A stretch of 64,000 bases of DNA from Spirosoma radiotolerans (GTDB lineage Bacteria > Bacteroidota > Bacteroidia > Cytophagales > Spirosomataceae). The position numbers and the translations under genes are program-made. The notes under the pieces are model-generated. The model made no database searches and had not been told where the DNA came from. It saw only the letters and a program-made list of their open reading frames with translations. Positions 9,127 to 18,282 of this stretch are shown piece after piece (positions within the stretch are counted from its first letter, which is position 1; each line of letters opens with the position of its first letter). The stretch is from assembly GCF_000974425.1 (NCBI RefSeq), contig NZ_CP010429.1, forward strand, positions 4,883,501-4,947,500. The letters are read 5' to 3'.

Positions 9127-10326
9127 CTAATGCCCCGTGACCAGCTCGTAGCTATCTACCTCTTCATGCTCCACCACTCCTTTTTCTCTCTGCCGGAAAT
9201 AGACGACTACCGCCAGCAGAAACCCGGCAAAGGCCAGACCAGCACCAACCCATTCGGGCGAAGCATAGCCCAGACCAGCCGCAATGGGCAGACCACCCAG
9301 GTAAGCACCTAGTGCATTTCCCATATTGAACCCCGCCTGACTAACCGACGAAGCCAGCATTTCGGAGCCGTTTGCCGCGCGAATCATCAGGATTTGAATA
9401 GGCGCTCCTAACGAGAACGCAATGGCCCCCGTTATGAACGTCATGATTAACAGAGGAATCTGATAAGACGACACCAGATAAACGCCGATCAGCGATAAGG
9501 TCATTAACAGTAAAAACAAAGCCGTGGCTTTACTGGGTGAAATCAAGTCGGCAATGCGTCCGGAGATCAGATTTCCCGTAGCCATGCCCAGGCCCGCCAG
9601 CACCAGAATCCAGGTGATCTGACTGCTGCTAAAATGGGCTACCTCCGTCAGTAAGGGAGCAATGTAGCTAAACCAGGCAAACAGACCACCGGTACCGATG
9701 GCGGTGATACCCAGAATGAGCCATGGCTCCACTTTGGTAAATAGCTTTAAATCTTTACGCAAATTTGACTCGCCTACTACGGGCATAACCGGCAGTAGTT
9801 TATAAATGCTGAACATGGTCGCTAGTCCTACAGCGGCTATAATAATAAAGGTGATCCGCCAGCTCATGGTGTGACCAATATACGTTCCGAGCGGCACACC
9901 AATGATGTTTGCAACCGTAAGGCCCGCAAACATCATTGAAATGGCCTGGGCTTCTTTGCCCTTGCCCGCCAATCGACTGGCGACAACAGCGCCTACGCCA
10001 AAAAATGCGCCATGGGGCAACCCAGATAGCAGTCGGGTGACCATCATGATTTCATAATTTGGTGCAAACGAGGAGAGAGCATTACAAAAAGTAAAAAGAG
10101 CCATCAGGCCCAGCAGAATTTTCTTTGGTGGATAATTCCCGGCGATACCAACCAGCAACGGAGCACCCAGCACAACGCCAAGTGCATAGGCCGAGATCAG
10201 GTGACCCGCTACGGGAATGGAGATTTGTAATGAACTGGACACGTCGGGTAAAATGCCCATAATAACGAACTCCGTCATACCAATACCGAAGCCGCCTATG
10301 GCGAGGGGTAACAGACTTTTTTTCAT
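9127..10326 (-). CDS. MFS transporter, AraJ/YdhP-like DHA1 exporter
   Basis: An inner-membrane proton-driven exporter of 399 residues with about 12 hydrophobic segments. The start 'MKKSLLPLAIGGFGIGMTEFVIMGILPDVS' and 'AYALGVVLGAPLL' are typical of the AraJ/YdhP branch of the DHA1 drug/sugar efflux family. 'RLLSGLPHGAFFGVGAVVASRL' is the family's motif-C region, and 'LGLMALFTFCNALSSFAPNYE' matches the same group. Substrates in this group include arabinose polymers, purines and drugs, so none is assigned. The 350-base upstream region carries repeated TCTATT half-sites in inverted pairs that probably bind a repressor; no regulator gene is adjacent. Confidence 0.9.
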   Translation of the reverse strand: MKKSLLPLAIGGFGIGMTEFVIMGILPDVSSSLQISIPVAGHLISAYALGVVLGAPLLVGIAGNYPPKKILLGLMALFTFCNALSSFAPNYEIMMVTRLLSGLPHGAFFGVGAVVASRLAGKGKEAQAISMMFAGLTVANIIGVPLGTYIGHTMSWRITFIIIAAVGLATMFSIYKLLPVMPVVGESNLRKDLKLFTKVEPWLILGITAIGTGGLFAWFSYIAPLLTEVAHFSSSQITWILVLAGLGMATGNLISGRIADLISPSKATALFLLLMTLSLIGVYLVSSYQIPLLIMTFITGAIAFSLGAPIQILMIRAANGSEMLASSVSQAGFNMGNALGAYLGGLPIAAGLGYASPEWVGAGLAFAGFLLAVVVYFRQREKGVVEHEEVDSYELVTGH

Positions 10327-10403
10327 TTGCAGCGTACTAGTTTCTGACAGCTTGGGTAAGCTTTCAACACAGAAAGCTCACTATAGACCGCTTTGATAAA
10401 CAG

Positions 10404-10519
10404 TCTATTTGATCAGACAAATAGAAAAAGTGCAAAATTGTTCCCCGCTCTACAAATGTTCTAATTTAATAGCCAGCCTGTACAATTTGTTCATCTGTAC
10501 TGTCTATTAAATGAATAGA
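10404..10519. promoter_or_regulatory. paired TCTATT inverted repeats upstream of the MFS gene
   Basis: TCTATTTG (10404-10411) and CAAATAGA (10418-10425) are an exact 8-bp inverted repeat with a 6-base spacer, about 80 bases before the MFS start. A second site, TCTATT (10503-10508) and AATAGA (10514-10519), repeats the same half-site with a 5-base spacer. Two related palindromes upstream of an efflux gene suggest a dimeric repressor of the MarR, TetR or HxlR type. Confidence 0.5.
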
Positions 10520-10609
10520 GAGTTACACTAAAGTCTTAAAAAACAATATATCTCCCCATTTTAAGCGTTACCCCTCAGACAGAAGTATTGGGAAGGTTAG
10601 GCAATAAAA

Positions 10610-10641
10610 AGTCCGAAAGCGTTTTAAACCACTTCCGGACT
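10610..10641 (-). terminator. terminator of the TPR-serine hydrolase gene
   Basis: AGTCCG (10610-10615) pairs with CGGACT (10636-10641), with further partial pairing inside (GAAAGC against the ACTTCC side). On the minus strand it is followed by TTTTTATT (complement of 10602-10609). It lies 40 bases after the hydrolase stop codon. Confidence 0.75.
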
Positions 10642-10680
10642 GATCCCCTTTACCTTAAAATTATTCAATTAATCAAACAA

Positions 10681-12441
10681 TCAACGCACTCGTTTGCCAG
10701 GTAGGTTCTGCCCATTCTGGTGCAGAATGAGCTGCTCTACTTCACCTTTGTCGTTGCTGACAAACGTTACCTGGGCGTCAACTACTTTGAGGAAAAACTT
10801 GGTTTTGGATTCAGCAAATAACTCAAATGCGGGTTGGCCAGTTGCCTGTCCAAACAGTTTATCACCTTTCCGGGTAATTTCGATCGAAAAAGATGGTGCC
10901 AGTTGGTAGTTCCCGACGTACGAAGCCAGCGTCGCTGTATCGACTTGCACAACGGCTTGTTTGGGCGCTTCAGCCGTCTCGCCCAACGCTTTCAGCTTAT
11001 CATAGCCATTCATGTTGCGCGGATTCAGCTCTACCGATTTTTTATAATCTTGAATAGCCGCTGCTTTATTTCCGGCTGTCATATACGCTTCACCCCGACT
11101 GTCGTACACGTTGTAAGAGTTTGGAAAAGCGTCAACATTGAACGTAAACACAGTGATCGACTCCTTCGTCTTTCCGTCCCGTAGCAACTCATAACCCAGA
11201 CTATTCAATTCATCTTCATTCACACTATACGCTTTATCGGCTTTCCAGGCGGCAAACTTCTGCTGGGCACCAGCGATTGATTCTGTTGAGATCGACTGGC
11301 GCAGCAGATCAGTAACCGGCTTTTTGGGAGCCTGTACCGGCTGATCATAGAGAATACGCAGAATGTTTTGACGCATGGCATCGAGCGGAGCCCGGCCGGT
11401 GTTATTGAGTAACACAACCAGTTGTTTATCCTGAGGCAATCGGCTGATCAATGTATTAAAGCCGTTAATACCGCCACCATGTTCGATCAGGAGCAGGCTA
11501 TCTTTCCGTTCACCAACCTTTGTTTTACCAACGATCCAACCATAGGCGTACCCAAAACCCGCTTCATAGCTTCCCAAAAACGGTGTAAATAGCGTTGCTT
11601 TTGCCTCCGCCGACAAAAGCGTATTCGTGTACAGAGCCTGATCCCAACGATACAGGTCCTCAACGGTAGAATACAATGACCCGGCTGCGTACGGAATCGA
11701 CATATCCAGATAAGGTGCATTTACATAGCTCCCTTTCTCTTTTTCGTAGCCCGACGCCCGTTTAGGTAATATTGGACTGAATAGATCATAGCCCGTATCG
11801 CGAAGTTGAAGGGGTATGAGGATATTTTCCTGCAAGACCTGCGCATACGATTTACCCGTTACTTTTTCAATAATAGCGCCCAGCAGAAAATAACCGGAAT
11901 TGCTGTAGTTAAACCTGGAACCTGGCGTAAAATCCAGCGGCAGCGCCGAAAAGGTTTTTACGAAGTCGCTGGGTGTATAGTAGTTTCGAGCGAGCGTCTC
12001 GAAAAACTTCGGCACATTGGTGTAGTTCGGAATACCCGACGTATGTGTCAGCAATTGATGAATAGTGATTATATCGCCGGTTGCTTTCGGATAGTCCGGT
12101 AAGTAGTCCGTGATTTTTCCAGTTAGTTTAAGCTTGTTTTGCTCAACCAACTGCATAATCAGCATGGCTGTAAACTGCTTGGTAATGGAGCCAAGCCTGA
12201 ACTTTGTATCGGGTGCGTTCGGGATGTTCCATTCCATATTGGCCATCCCGTAACCTTTCCTGAAAATTACCTGTCCTTTCTCGGCCACCAGCACCGAGCC
12301 ATTAAATTGACGATTGGTCACGTATTGCTTGACGAGCGCATCGATTTTAGCCGCTTTCGTCTGGGCGAACGTCGCTGATGTAACCAGTGAAACAACAGCA
12401 ACGGTTAGGAAGATGAGTTTTTGTACAGGTTTGTTCTTCAT
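10681..12441 (-). CDS. serine hydrolase (beta-lactamase class C fold) with TPR region
   Basis: An exported 586-residue penicillin-binding-protein-like hydrolase. A signal peptide (1-27, 'SATFAQ') is followed by a class C beta-lactamase/transpeptidase domain with the nucleophile motif Ser85-I-T-Lys88 and Tyr179-Ser180-Asn181. An 'EHGGGINGF' third motif (HGG type) completes the active site. Residues about 380-490 contain tetratricopeptide-like helices ('ESITVFTFNVDAFPNSYNVYDSRGEAYMTAGNKAAAIQDYKKSVELNPRN'). The last 90 residues resemble the DUF3471-type beta domain that often ends such hydrolases. Peptidase, esterase or amidase activity is possible; antibiotic resistance should not be inferred. 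A second, unrelated-length hydrolase of the same fold lies at 25085. Confidence 0.9.
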   Translation of the reverse strand: MKNKPVQKLIFLTVAVVSLVTSATFAQTKAAKIDALVKQYVTNRQFNGSVLVAEKGQVIFRKGYGMANMEWNIPNAPDTKFRLGSITKQFTAMLIMQLVEQNKLKLTGKITDYLPDYPKATGDIITIHQLLTHTSGIPNYTNVPKFFETLARNYYTPSDFVKTFSALPLDFTPGSRFNYSNSGYFLLGAIIEKVTGKSYAQVLQENILIPLQLRDTGYDLFSPILPKRASGYEKEKGSYVNAPYLDMSIPYAAGSLYSTVEDLYRWDQALYTNTLLSAEAKATLFTPFLGSYEAGFGYAYGWIVGKTKVGERKDSLLLIEHGGGINGFNTLISRLPQDKQLVVLLNNTGRAPLDAMRQNILRILYDQPVQAPKKPVTDLLRQSISTESIAGAQQKFAAWKADKAYSVNEDELNSLGYELLRDGKTKESITVFTFNVDAFPNSYNVYDSRGEAYMTAGNKAAAIQDYKKSVELNPRNMNGYDKLKALGETAEAPKQAVVQVDTATLASYVGNYQLAPSFSIEITRKGDKLFGQATGQPAFELFAESKTKFFLKVVDAQVTFVSNDKGEVEQLILHQNGQNLPGKRVR

Positions 12442-12540
12442 GTGGGATACTGGAAAGGTGATTACCTGTCAAGATCAGCACTTTCTATTTTGCTGCATAC
12501 CAAAAGTTAGCTGTCGGCAAAATGCGCTGATAGATGGCAC

Positions 12541-12601
12541 AAAAAAATTCTGCTTCATAGAGTACCGGTTTCTTTAAACACTCCATGAAGCAGAATTTTT
12601 T
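12541..12601 (-). terminator. terminator of polA
   Basis: The arms AAATTCTGCTTCAT (ending at 12558) and ATGAAGCAGAATTT (from 12585) are exact reverse complements, extended by A and T runs on both sides to 12541 and 12601. On the minus strand the hairpin ends in a T run. It lies about 25 bases after the polA stop. Confidence 0.85.
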
Positions 12602-12623
12602 GATTTGCCAGCGCCACGAACGA

Positions 12624-15600
12624 TCAGTGCGCTACCAGCCAGTTTTCACCGATGCCGATACCGGTTTCCATTTTCACGCCCATCGGGATGGCATTCTTCA
12701 TGATCTCATCGACGCGAACCCGAAGCAAATCAATTTCGTCGCGGTGAGCATCGAATACCAATTCATCGTGTACCGTCAAAATCATTTTCGACTTTAGCCG
12801 CTCGGCCTGCATAAACGCATGAATTTGAATCATGGCAATCTTCAGCATATCAGCAGCGCTTCCCTGAATAGGCGCGTTGACGGCATTTCGTTCGGCAAAC
12901 ATTCGGTCGGTCTGGTTGCGCGAATTGATGTCGCGGAGGTACCGGCGACGGCCCAGGATGGTTTCGGCATAACCAAAGCCCCGCGCCTTTTCGATGCATT
13001 GGTCGATGTAATCTTTTACTGCCGGAAAGCCAGCAAAGTATTCTTCGATAATCTGGGAAGCTTCCTTGCGCGGTATCTTTAACCGTTGCGACAAGCCAAA
13101 CGATGAAATACCGTAGATGATGCCGAAATTGATGGTTTTCGCCTTCCGACGCATATCGCCGGTTACCTCGTCCAATCCAACGTGAAATACTTTACTAGCC
13201 GTTTGGGTGTGAATATCAACGCCGTTATTGAAGGCTTCGAGCATGGTTTGATCCCCACTGAAGGCCGCCATAATCCGCAGTTCGATTTGTGAATAATCGG
13301 CCGACATAATCACGAACTCCGGTCCACGTGGCACGAACGCTTTGCGAATTTCCTGTCCGCGTGGCGTGCGAATGGGAATGTTCTGCAAGTTTGGATTGGT
13401 CGATGACAAGCGACCGGTTGCCGCTACAGCCTGGTTGAACGATGTATGGATCCGCCCTGTGCGCTTGCTGATGAGCAACGGCAGCGCATCGACATACGTG
13501 TTTTTGAGCTTAATCAACTCCCGGTAATCGAGAATCTTACGGGCAATCTCATGCTCCGCTTCCAGTTTCGACAGAATCTCCTCCCCGGTGGCGTATTGGC
13601 CTGTTTTGGTCTTTTTCGCGTTTTTGTCGAGCTTGAGTTTATCGAACAGGATTTCGCCCAATTGCTTCGGCGACCCGATGTTAAATGGCTCACCAGCAAT
13701 AGCAAAAATCTCCTGCTGCACCTGCTTCATATCGACATCGAGCGTGGCAGAGAGTTCAGCCAGGGCATTGGTATCAATCGTGATACCTTCCAGTTCGAGG
13801 TCGGTCAGGACCTGAACGAGCGGCATTTCTACCTGATCGAACAGCTTGTGCAGATTATCTTTCTCTAGACGAGGGGCAAACGCTTCTTTGAGCTGAAGCG
13901 TAACATCGGCATCCTCACCCGCATAATCGACTACCTTCTGAATGTCCACATCGCGCATCGTGAGCTGGCCTTTCCCTTTCTTACCAATCAGCGATTCGAT
14001 CTCAACCGGGCTATAATTGAGGTACGTCATGGCCATCATGTCCATATTATGGCGCATTTCCGGCTCAATCAGGTAGTGGGCAATCATGGTATCAAACAGT
14101 TTCCCCTGCACTTCCACGCCATACTTTTTCAGCATCAACAGGTCGTACTTCAAGTTCTGCCCGATTTTCTCAATGGCGGGGTTTTCAAAAACCGGCTTGA
14201 ACTGATCGACAATAGCCTGCGCTTCAGTACGCTCGGCCGGCACCGGCACATAAAACGCTTCGCCGGTGCGATAAGCGAAAGACAGGCCAACTAAATCGGC
14301 TTCGACGGGATCAAGGGCCGTCGTCTCCGAATCGAAACAAATACTTGGCTGCAAACTCAGGTAATGAACCAAGCTAGCCCGTAGTTCGGCCGTATCGACC
14401 AGGCGGTAATCGTGTTTGACGGAGAGAATCGTCTTGCGTCGCTCGGGCTGATTTTCATCCAGTTCATAATCTGGATACACATCCAGATAAGCCGGTGTCT
14501 GTCCGTCGGACGGTTCGATTTCGGTCACCTCGCCCCCGGCGGCATCGTCCGTTGTGATAGTATCCGACACTTTTTTGCTGGTAGCCTCGGTAGCCGATGC
14601 CACAGGCACTTTCACGGGCGTCCGTTTACTTTTCGGCTTTTCAGCCGGGGCAGGTGCGGGCGCAGTACCAGAGCCAAAATCGAACGGAAGATCGTCAGCA
14701 CCGGAAGGATTCAACGCCCCCATGTTTGGGAAAGGCAGAAACGCAGGTGAGTCTCCACCGGGCGAATCAAACAGGTTCATTTGCGATGTATCACCCGTTT
14801 TAAAGGCGGCTGGCATTGGTTTTTCGTCGTAACTACCGCCCAGCAAACGGGTTTTCATCTGCCGAAATTCCAGTTCGTCCAGCAAAGCCGCCAGGCGGGG
14901 CTTATCGTATTCCGTATGGCGCAGGTGCTCTTCATCAAATGGCACCGGGACATCTAAATGAATGGTTGCCAACTCTTTCGAAAGCAAACCCTGCTGCGCA
15001 AAATTGACAACGTTTTCTTTGAGCTTTCCTTTCAGTTCGTCGGCGCGGGCAATCAGATTTTCGACCGTTCCGAAGTCGGCGATCAATTTCTGCGCTGTTT
15101 TTTCGCCAATGCCGGGAATACCCGGAATGTTATCGACCGAGTCGCCCATCAGGCCGAGCATGTCCGTCACCTGATCAATGCGTTCGATTTGCCAGCGTTC
15201 CAGAACTTCGGCTACGCCCAGTTTCTCGGCGGGCTTGCCCATAAAGGCGGGCTTATAAATATGAATGTGTTCTTCGACTAACTGTCCGTAATCTTTATCG
15301 GGTGTCATCATATATACCTCAAAATCAGCCAGCGCGGCTTTTTTAGCAATGGTACCAATGATGTCGTCGGCTTCGTACCCGTCGAGAATCAGCATGGGAA
15401 TGTGCATGGCCTCTACAATCTGCTTGATGTATGGCATGGCTACGCTGATATCTTCGGGCTGCGACTGCCGGTTCGCTTTGTACATCGGGAACGACTCGTG
15501 CCGAAATGTCTTCTTGGCCGAGTCGAAAGCGACACCGATATGGGTTGGCTTCTCTTTGGTCAATACCTCGATCATGGCATTCATAAACCCAAAGACGGCG

Positions 15601-15713
15601 GAGGTATTGATACCCCGCGACGAAATACGAGGGGATTTACTGAAAGCAAAATGAGCGCGGTAGATGAGAGCAAGCGCGTCTAACAAAAACAGTTTTTTAG
15701 TCGGTTTGGCCAT
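12624..15713 (-). CDS. polA: DNA polymerase I
   Basis: Repair and Okazaki-fragment polymerase, 1029 residues, about 100 longer than the E. coli enzyme. The start is the ATG at 15713 ('MAKPTKKLFLLDALALIYRAHFAF'); the longer frame from 15764 is not supported. Order of parts: 5'-nuclease domain (1-290, 'GYEADDIIGT', 'GLMGDSVDNIPGIPGIGEKTA'), a Pro/Ala/acidic linker (about 294-428), 3'-5' exonuclease domain, then the polymerase. The exonuclease domain has 'FDSETT' near 457, 'IGQNLKYDL' and 'YAGEDADVT', so the acidic residues for proofreading are present. Polymerase motif A is 'SADYSQIELR' near 804, motif B 'RRKAKTINFGIIYG' near 860 and motif C 'TVHDELVFD' near 983. Most of the extra length is the linker, which carries a QMNLF pentapeptide near residue 311 resembling a sliding-clamp binding motif. 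Confidence 0.97.
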   Translation of the reverse strand: MAKPTKKLFLLDALALIYRAHFAFSKSPRISSRGINTSAVFGFMNAMIEVLTKEKPTHIGVAFDSAKKTFRHESFPMYKANRQSQPEDISVAMPYIKQIVEAMHIPMLILDGYEADDIIGTIAKKAALADFEVYMMTPDKDYGQLVEEHIHIYKPAFMGKPAEKLGVAEVLERWQIERIDQVTDMLGLMGDSVDNIPGIPGIGEKTAQKLIADFGTVENLIARADELKGKLKENVVNFAQQGLLSKELATIHLDVPVPFDEEHLRHTEYDKPRLAALLDELEFRQMKTRLLGGSYDEKPMPAAFKTGDTSQMNLFDSPGGDSPAFLPFPNMGALNPSGADDLPFDFGSGTAPAPAPAEKPKSKRTPVKVPVASATEATSKKVSDTITTDDAAGGEVTEIEPSDGQTPAYLDVYPDYELDENQPERRKTILSVKHDYRLVDTAELRASLVHYLSLQPSICFDSETTALDPVEADLVGLSFAYRTGEAFYVPVPAERTEAQAIVDQFKPVFENPAIEKIGQNLKYDLLMLKKYGVEVQGKLFDTMIAHYLIEPEMRHNMDMMAMTYLNYSPVEIESLIGKKGKGQLTMRDVDIQKVVDYAGEDADVTLQLKEAFAPRLEKDNLHKLFDQVEMPLVQVLTDLELEGITIDTNALAELSATLDVDMKQVQQEIFAIAGEPFNIGSPKQLGEILFDKLKLDKNAKKTKTGQYATGEEILSKLEAEHEIARKILDYRELIKLKNTYVDALPLLISKRTGRIHTSFNQAVAATGRLSSTNPNLQNIPIRTPRGQEIRKAFVPRGPEFVIMSADYSQIELRIMAAFSGDQTMLEAFNNGVDIHTQTASKVFHVGLDEVTGDMRRKAKTINFGIIYGISSFGLSQRLKIPRKEASQIIEEYFAGFPAVKDYIDQCIEKARGFGYAETILGRRRYLRDINSRNQTDRMFAERNAVNAPIQGSAADMLKIAMIQIHAFMQAERLKSKMILTVHDELVFDAHRDEIDLLRVRVDEIMKNAIPMGVKMETGIGIGENWLVAH

Positions 15714-15912
15714 TCGATAAGAGTAACGGGTCAGTAAGTCAAAGGTCGAAAGTCTTGGCGACAATCGCGCCGTTCTGGCCTTACAAATTGCGAAGAAAAG
15801 AGGGAAAAATCCCTTCTAATCATAACAGGTATACAGGGGTTTTGATTCCAGAAAAAGGGGGTGATTGCGGCTTCCAAAGGCATAAATACGGCCAAATAGA
15901 ACAGCGATAAAA

Positions 15913-15985
15913 GAGCAGCGGTGACGCAGGGACCGTAAAGAAAAGTGATTATTCCTCTTGTACGATCCCTACGCCACCGCTGCTC
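15913..15985 (-). terminator. long imperfect hairpin, terminator of the fasciclin gene
   Basis: GAGCAGCGGTG (15913-15923) pairs with CACCGCTGCTC (15975-15985), and further pairing continues inward (GCAGGGA with TCCCTAC, GTA with TAC). On the minus strand it is followed by TTTTATCG. It begins about 20 bases after the fasciclin stop codon. The rest of 15714-16004 shows no gene. Confidence 0.75.
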
Positions 15986-16004
15986 CTTTGGCGGTTAAAT
16001 CAGC

Positions 16005-16997
16005 TTATTGCGGCAATAGCAATCGGTCAATAATATGCACTACGCCGTTTGTGGCTGTAATATCGGGGCCAACAATGTTCGATGGTGTACCCCCATTTCC
16101 TTTGCCTGTAACGGTCAGGGCCGTTGTGCTGATACCCGCTGTAATGGTACCTCCCTGCAAGGTTGACAGACTGGCTCCGTTGGTAATGAGTGGCGTATAG
16201 GTACGGCTATTGAGTACGTGGTAACTTAATATGGATGTCAGCGTCGCGACCGGAGTTTTGGCAATAGCTGCCGAGTCGATCCCTACTGCCTTGAAGGCCG
16301 CATCGGTCGGCGCAAATACGGTCAACGGACCCACTGCCGTTAGCGAAGCACCAATGCCTGCTTTCGTGACGGCCGCCTGAAGCAACTTGAACGAGGCTGT
16401 TGGCAACAAGAGAGGAATTCCCTGAATTGTGGCGACAATATTGCCAAAAACAGGCGGCAATAGTACGCGATCAATGGCATGTACAACGCCGTTACTGGCA
16501 AATCCGTCGGCTTGTAGTATATGTGCCCCGTTGATGGAAACCGTGGACGACGTAGTGGATGTTGAGGTTGCCTTCGATACATACAGGGGCAGTCCGGCTA
16601 CCGTTTGCTGGGCCGTGTTAATGCCCGCCGGGATATCTGACGCACTAACTCGGGTGCTGAGTACGTGGTATTGAAGAACGGTTTTCAACAGATCGACGGG
16701 GGCCGCATTAATGGCCGCAGCATCAACATAGCCAAAGGCTTTGAAGGCGTCGTCGGTTGGCGCAAAAACGGTGTAGGTTCCGGGTTGGGAAAACGTTCCA
16801 TCCAACCCAGCCCGAACAAGGGCTGCTTTCAATAAGGTAAACTTACTTCCGGTATTGATCAGCTCGCCAATCGTCGAAAGTGTAGGAGTGGTCGTATCTG
16901 CTTTTTTACAGGCGGTGAACGAAAAAGTCAGGGTGGCTAGTAAGACGACAAGTGAGGCCCACTTCCGCCCTGCGAATGCGTTATTGGTTGGTAACAT
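16005..16997 (-). CDS. lipoprotein with two fasciclin (FAS1) domains
   Basis: A cell-surface or periplasmic lipoprotein of 330 residues. I start it at the ATG at 16997, which gives a clean lipoprotein signal ('LLATLTFSFTACKK', lipobox ending at Cys) about 30 residues long; the frame from 17084 adds a non-signal-like extension. Two FAS1 repeats follow, each with the H1 box ('GTYTVFAPTDDAFKAFG' and 'GPLTVFAPTDAAFKAVG'), a 'LKTVLQYHVL'/'LTSILSYHVL' helix and the closing 'NGVVHAIDRVLLPP'/'NGVVHIIDRLLLPQ' box. FAS1 domains mediate adhesion. The ending at 'LLLPQ' directly after the second domain means nothing follows it. Confidence 0.92.
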   Translation of the reverse strand: MLPTNNAFAGRKWASLVVLLATLTFSFTACKKADTTTPTLSTIGELINTGSKFTLLKAALVRAGLDGTFSQPGTYTVFAPTDDAFKAFGYVDAAAINAAPVDLLKTVLQYHVLSTRVSASDIPAGINTAQQTVAGLPLYVSKATSTSTTSSTVSINGAHILQADGFASNGVVHAIDRVLLPPVFGNIVATIQGIPLLLPTASFKLLQAAVTKAGIGASLTAVGPLTVFAPTDAAFKAVGIDSAAIAKTPVATLTSILSYHVLNSRTYTPLITNGASLSTLQGGTITAGISTTALTVTGKGNGGTPSNIVGPDITATNGVVHIIDRLLLPQ

Positions 16998-17164
16998 AAG
17001 CGATTGGGTGTTTGTAAAAGAATGGTAGCGGCTATCCGTTCTGCAAACAACAAGGAATGAATTATTTTGTTCGCTTTTCGTCATGTATTCAAAGAATAGC
17101 CAGGTTGTACTCTCAAACTATTAATGATGACAACGGTTATTTTTAAAACCCCACCTCATTCACT

Positions 17165-17626
17165 ATGCATACTTACTTCCTTATTGGCTTGCTAGCGGGT
17201 ACGCTTGCCTGCCAGAGTCGCACATCTGAACAATCGACAACTTCACAATCATCCGAAAAAGCAACCGTATCTTCCGATACGCTCTGCTTCCGCCAGATCC
17301 TGAGCCGGGATACCACCACACTTCAATTAGTCATTAATGGCAATCAGGTTAGGGGTTATTTAGACAGTAATCCCTACGAAAAAGACCGGGCGCAGGGCCC
17401 GCTTGAGGGAACAGTGGAGTCTGGTCAAATTCAGGTTGACTGGAAGCGTTCGGGCGAAGGCACAACTCAACCGTACACGCTCAATCTAGTTACGAAAGGA
17501 GACAGTATTTCCTGGCTGGAGGGCGAACGAATTGAACGACAGGGCAAATGGGTACTTAAAGACCCTAAAGCGGGGTACGCCTACGTTCTTACCAAAATTG
17601 ATTGCCCGACAACACCACTACGCTAG
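17165..17626 (+). CDS. hypothetical lipoprotein
   Basis: A 153-residue protein of unrecognised family. The N-terminus 'MHTYFLIGLLAGTLAC' is a short lipoprotein signal with the lipobox Cys at residue 16, followed by a Ser/Thr/Gln-rich linker (17-37). The rest looks like a small beta-rich domain: 'TTTLQLVINGNQVRGYLDSNPYEKDRAQGPLEGTVESGQIQVDW' suggests strands that bind or display rather than catalyse. It sits between the divergent fasciclin gene and the thioesterase gene, with about 130 bases to the latter, so it may be transcribed alone. Confidence 0.75.
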   Translation: MHTYFLIGLLAGTLACQSRTSEQSTTSQSSEKATVSSDTLCFRQILSRDTTTLQLVINGNQVRGYLDSNPYEKDRAQGPLEGTVESGQIQVDWKRSGEGTTQPYTLNLVTKGDSISWLEGERIERQGKWVLKDPKAGYAYVLTKIDCPTTPLR

Positions 17627-17754
17627 CGATTCGGCACGATCGCTGATTTGGCATTCCTCATAGCGTCAAATTCAGCGCTTCGTTTGTCAGTGTGCTTTTT
17701 TGGTCGTTGGTTTGCGTACCTTAAAACGGTCTGTCACTAACGCATCATCAACAA

Positions 17755-18270
17755 ATGCCTCAACCCAAACATGCCCGCGAATCCATTACGGTTATGACCG
17801 AAATGGTATTACCCAATGATACCAATACACTCAATAACCTGATGGGTGGGCGACTTCTTCATTTCATGGATATTGCGGCTGCTATTGCCGCCCAGAAACA
17901 CTCGAACCGGCTGGTCGTAACAGCCTCCGTCGATAATGTCTCTTTTTCGGAACCGATCCGGCTGGGCAACATCGTAACCATGAAAGCTCAGGTAACCAGG
18001 GCTTTCAGTTCATCAATGGAAATTTTTATTGAGGTTTGGGCAGAAGACATTCCGGCCGGACACCGGGTTAGCACCAATAGCGCCTATTATACGTTTGTGG
18101 CCGTCGATCAGAGTGGCCGGCCTATCGAGGTGCCGGCCGTTATTCCCGAAACAGATGAAGAAAAAGACCGGTATGCCAGTGCCCTTCGTCGGCGGCAGTT
18201 GCGCCTGGTACTGGCAGGCCGCATGAACGCGCAGGACGCCACAGAATTAAGGGATTATTTGAAGGTGTAA
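17755..18270 (+). CDS. acyl-CoA thioesterase (hotdog fold)
   Basis: A 171-residue cytoplasmic thioesterase hydrolysing acyl-CoA to free acid and CoA. The hotdog domain is clear: 'MTEMVLPNDTNTLNNLMGGRLLHFMDIAAAIAAQKHS' has the Asn-Thr-...-GG-x-LL-x-x-MD arrangement of the YciA/BFIT group with a catalytic Asp at 'FMD'. It is followed by 'VVTASVDNVSFSEPIRLGNIVTMKAQVTRAFSSSMEIFIEVWAED' and 'STNSAYYTFVAVD'. The C-terminal 40 residues are charged and helical. It is convergent with the PAP2 gene, whose stop codon is 12 bases away, so no room is left for a separate terminator. Confidence 0.9.
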   Translation: MPQPKHARESITVMTEMVLPNDTNTLNNLMGGRLLHFMDIAAAIAAQKHSNRLVVTASVDNVSFSEPIRLGNIVTMKAQVTRAFSSSMEIFIEVWAEDIPAGHRVSTNSAYYTFVAVDQSGRPIEVPAVIPETDEEKDRYASALRRRQLRLVLAGRMNAQDATELRDYLKV

Positions 18271-18282
18271 TATACAGCTGGC

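Larger units (their letters stand above)
10327..10680. other. intergenic region holding MFS promoter and operator-like repeats
   Basis: About 350 bases without a gene between the tandem minus-strand serine hydrolase gene and MFS gene. It contains the two inverted-repeat sites described at 10404-10519 and the hydrolase terminator at 10610-10641. The centre (10430-10560) is AT-rich. Confidence 0.6.

Noticed and set aside
10681..12441. Antibiotic-resistance beta-lactamase
   Set aside because: The fold is shared with esterases and peptidases; nothing in the sequence shows beta-lactam hydrolysis. The same caution applies to 25085-26386.
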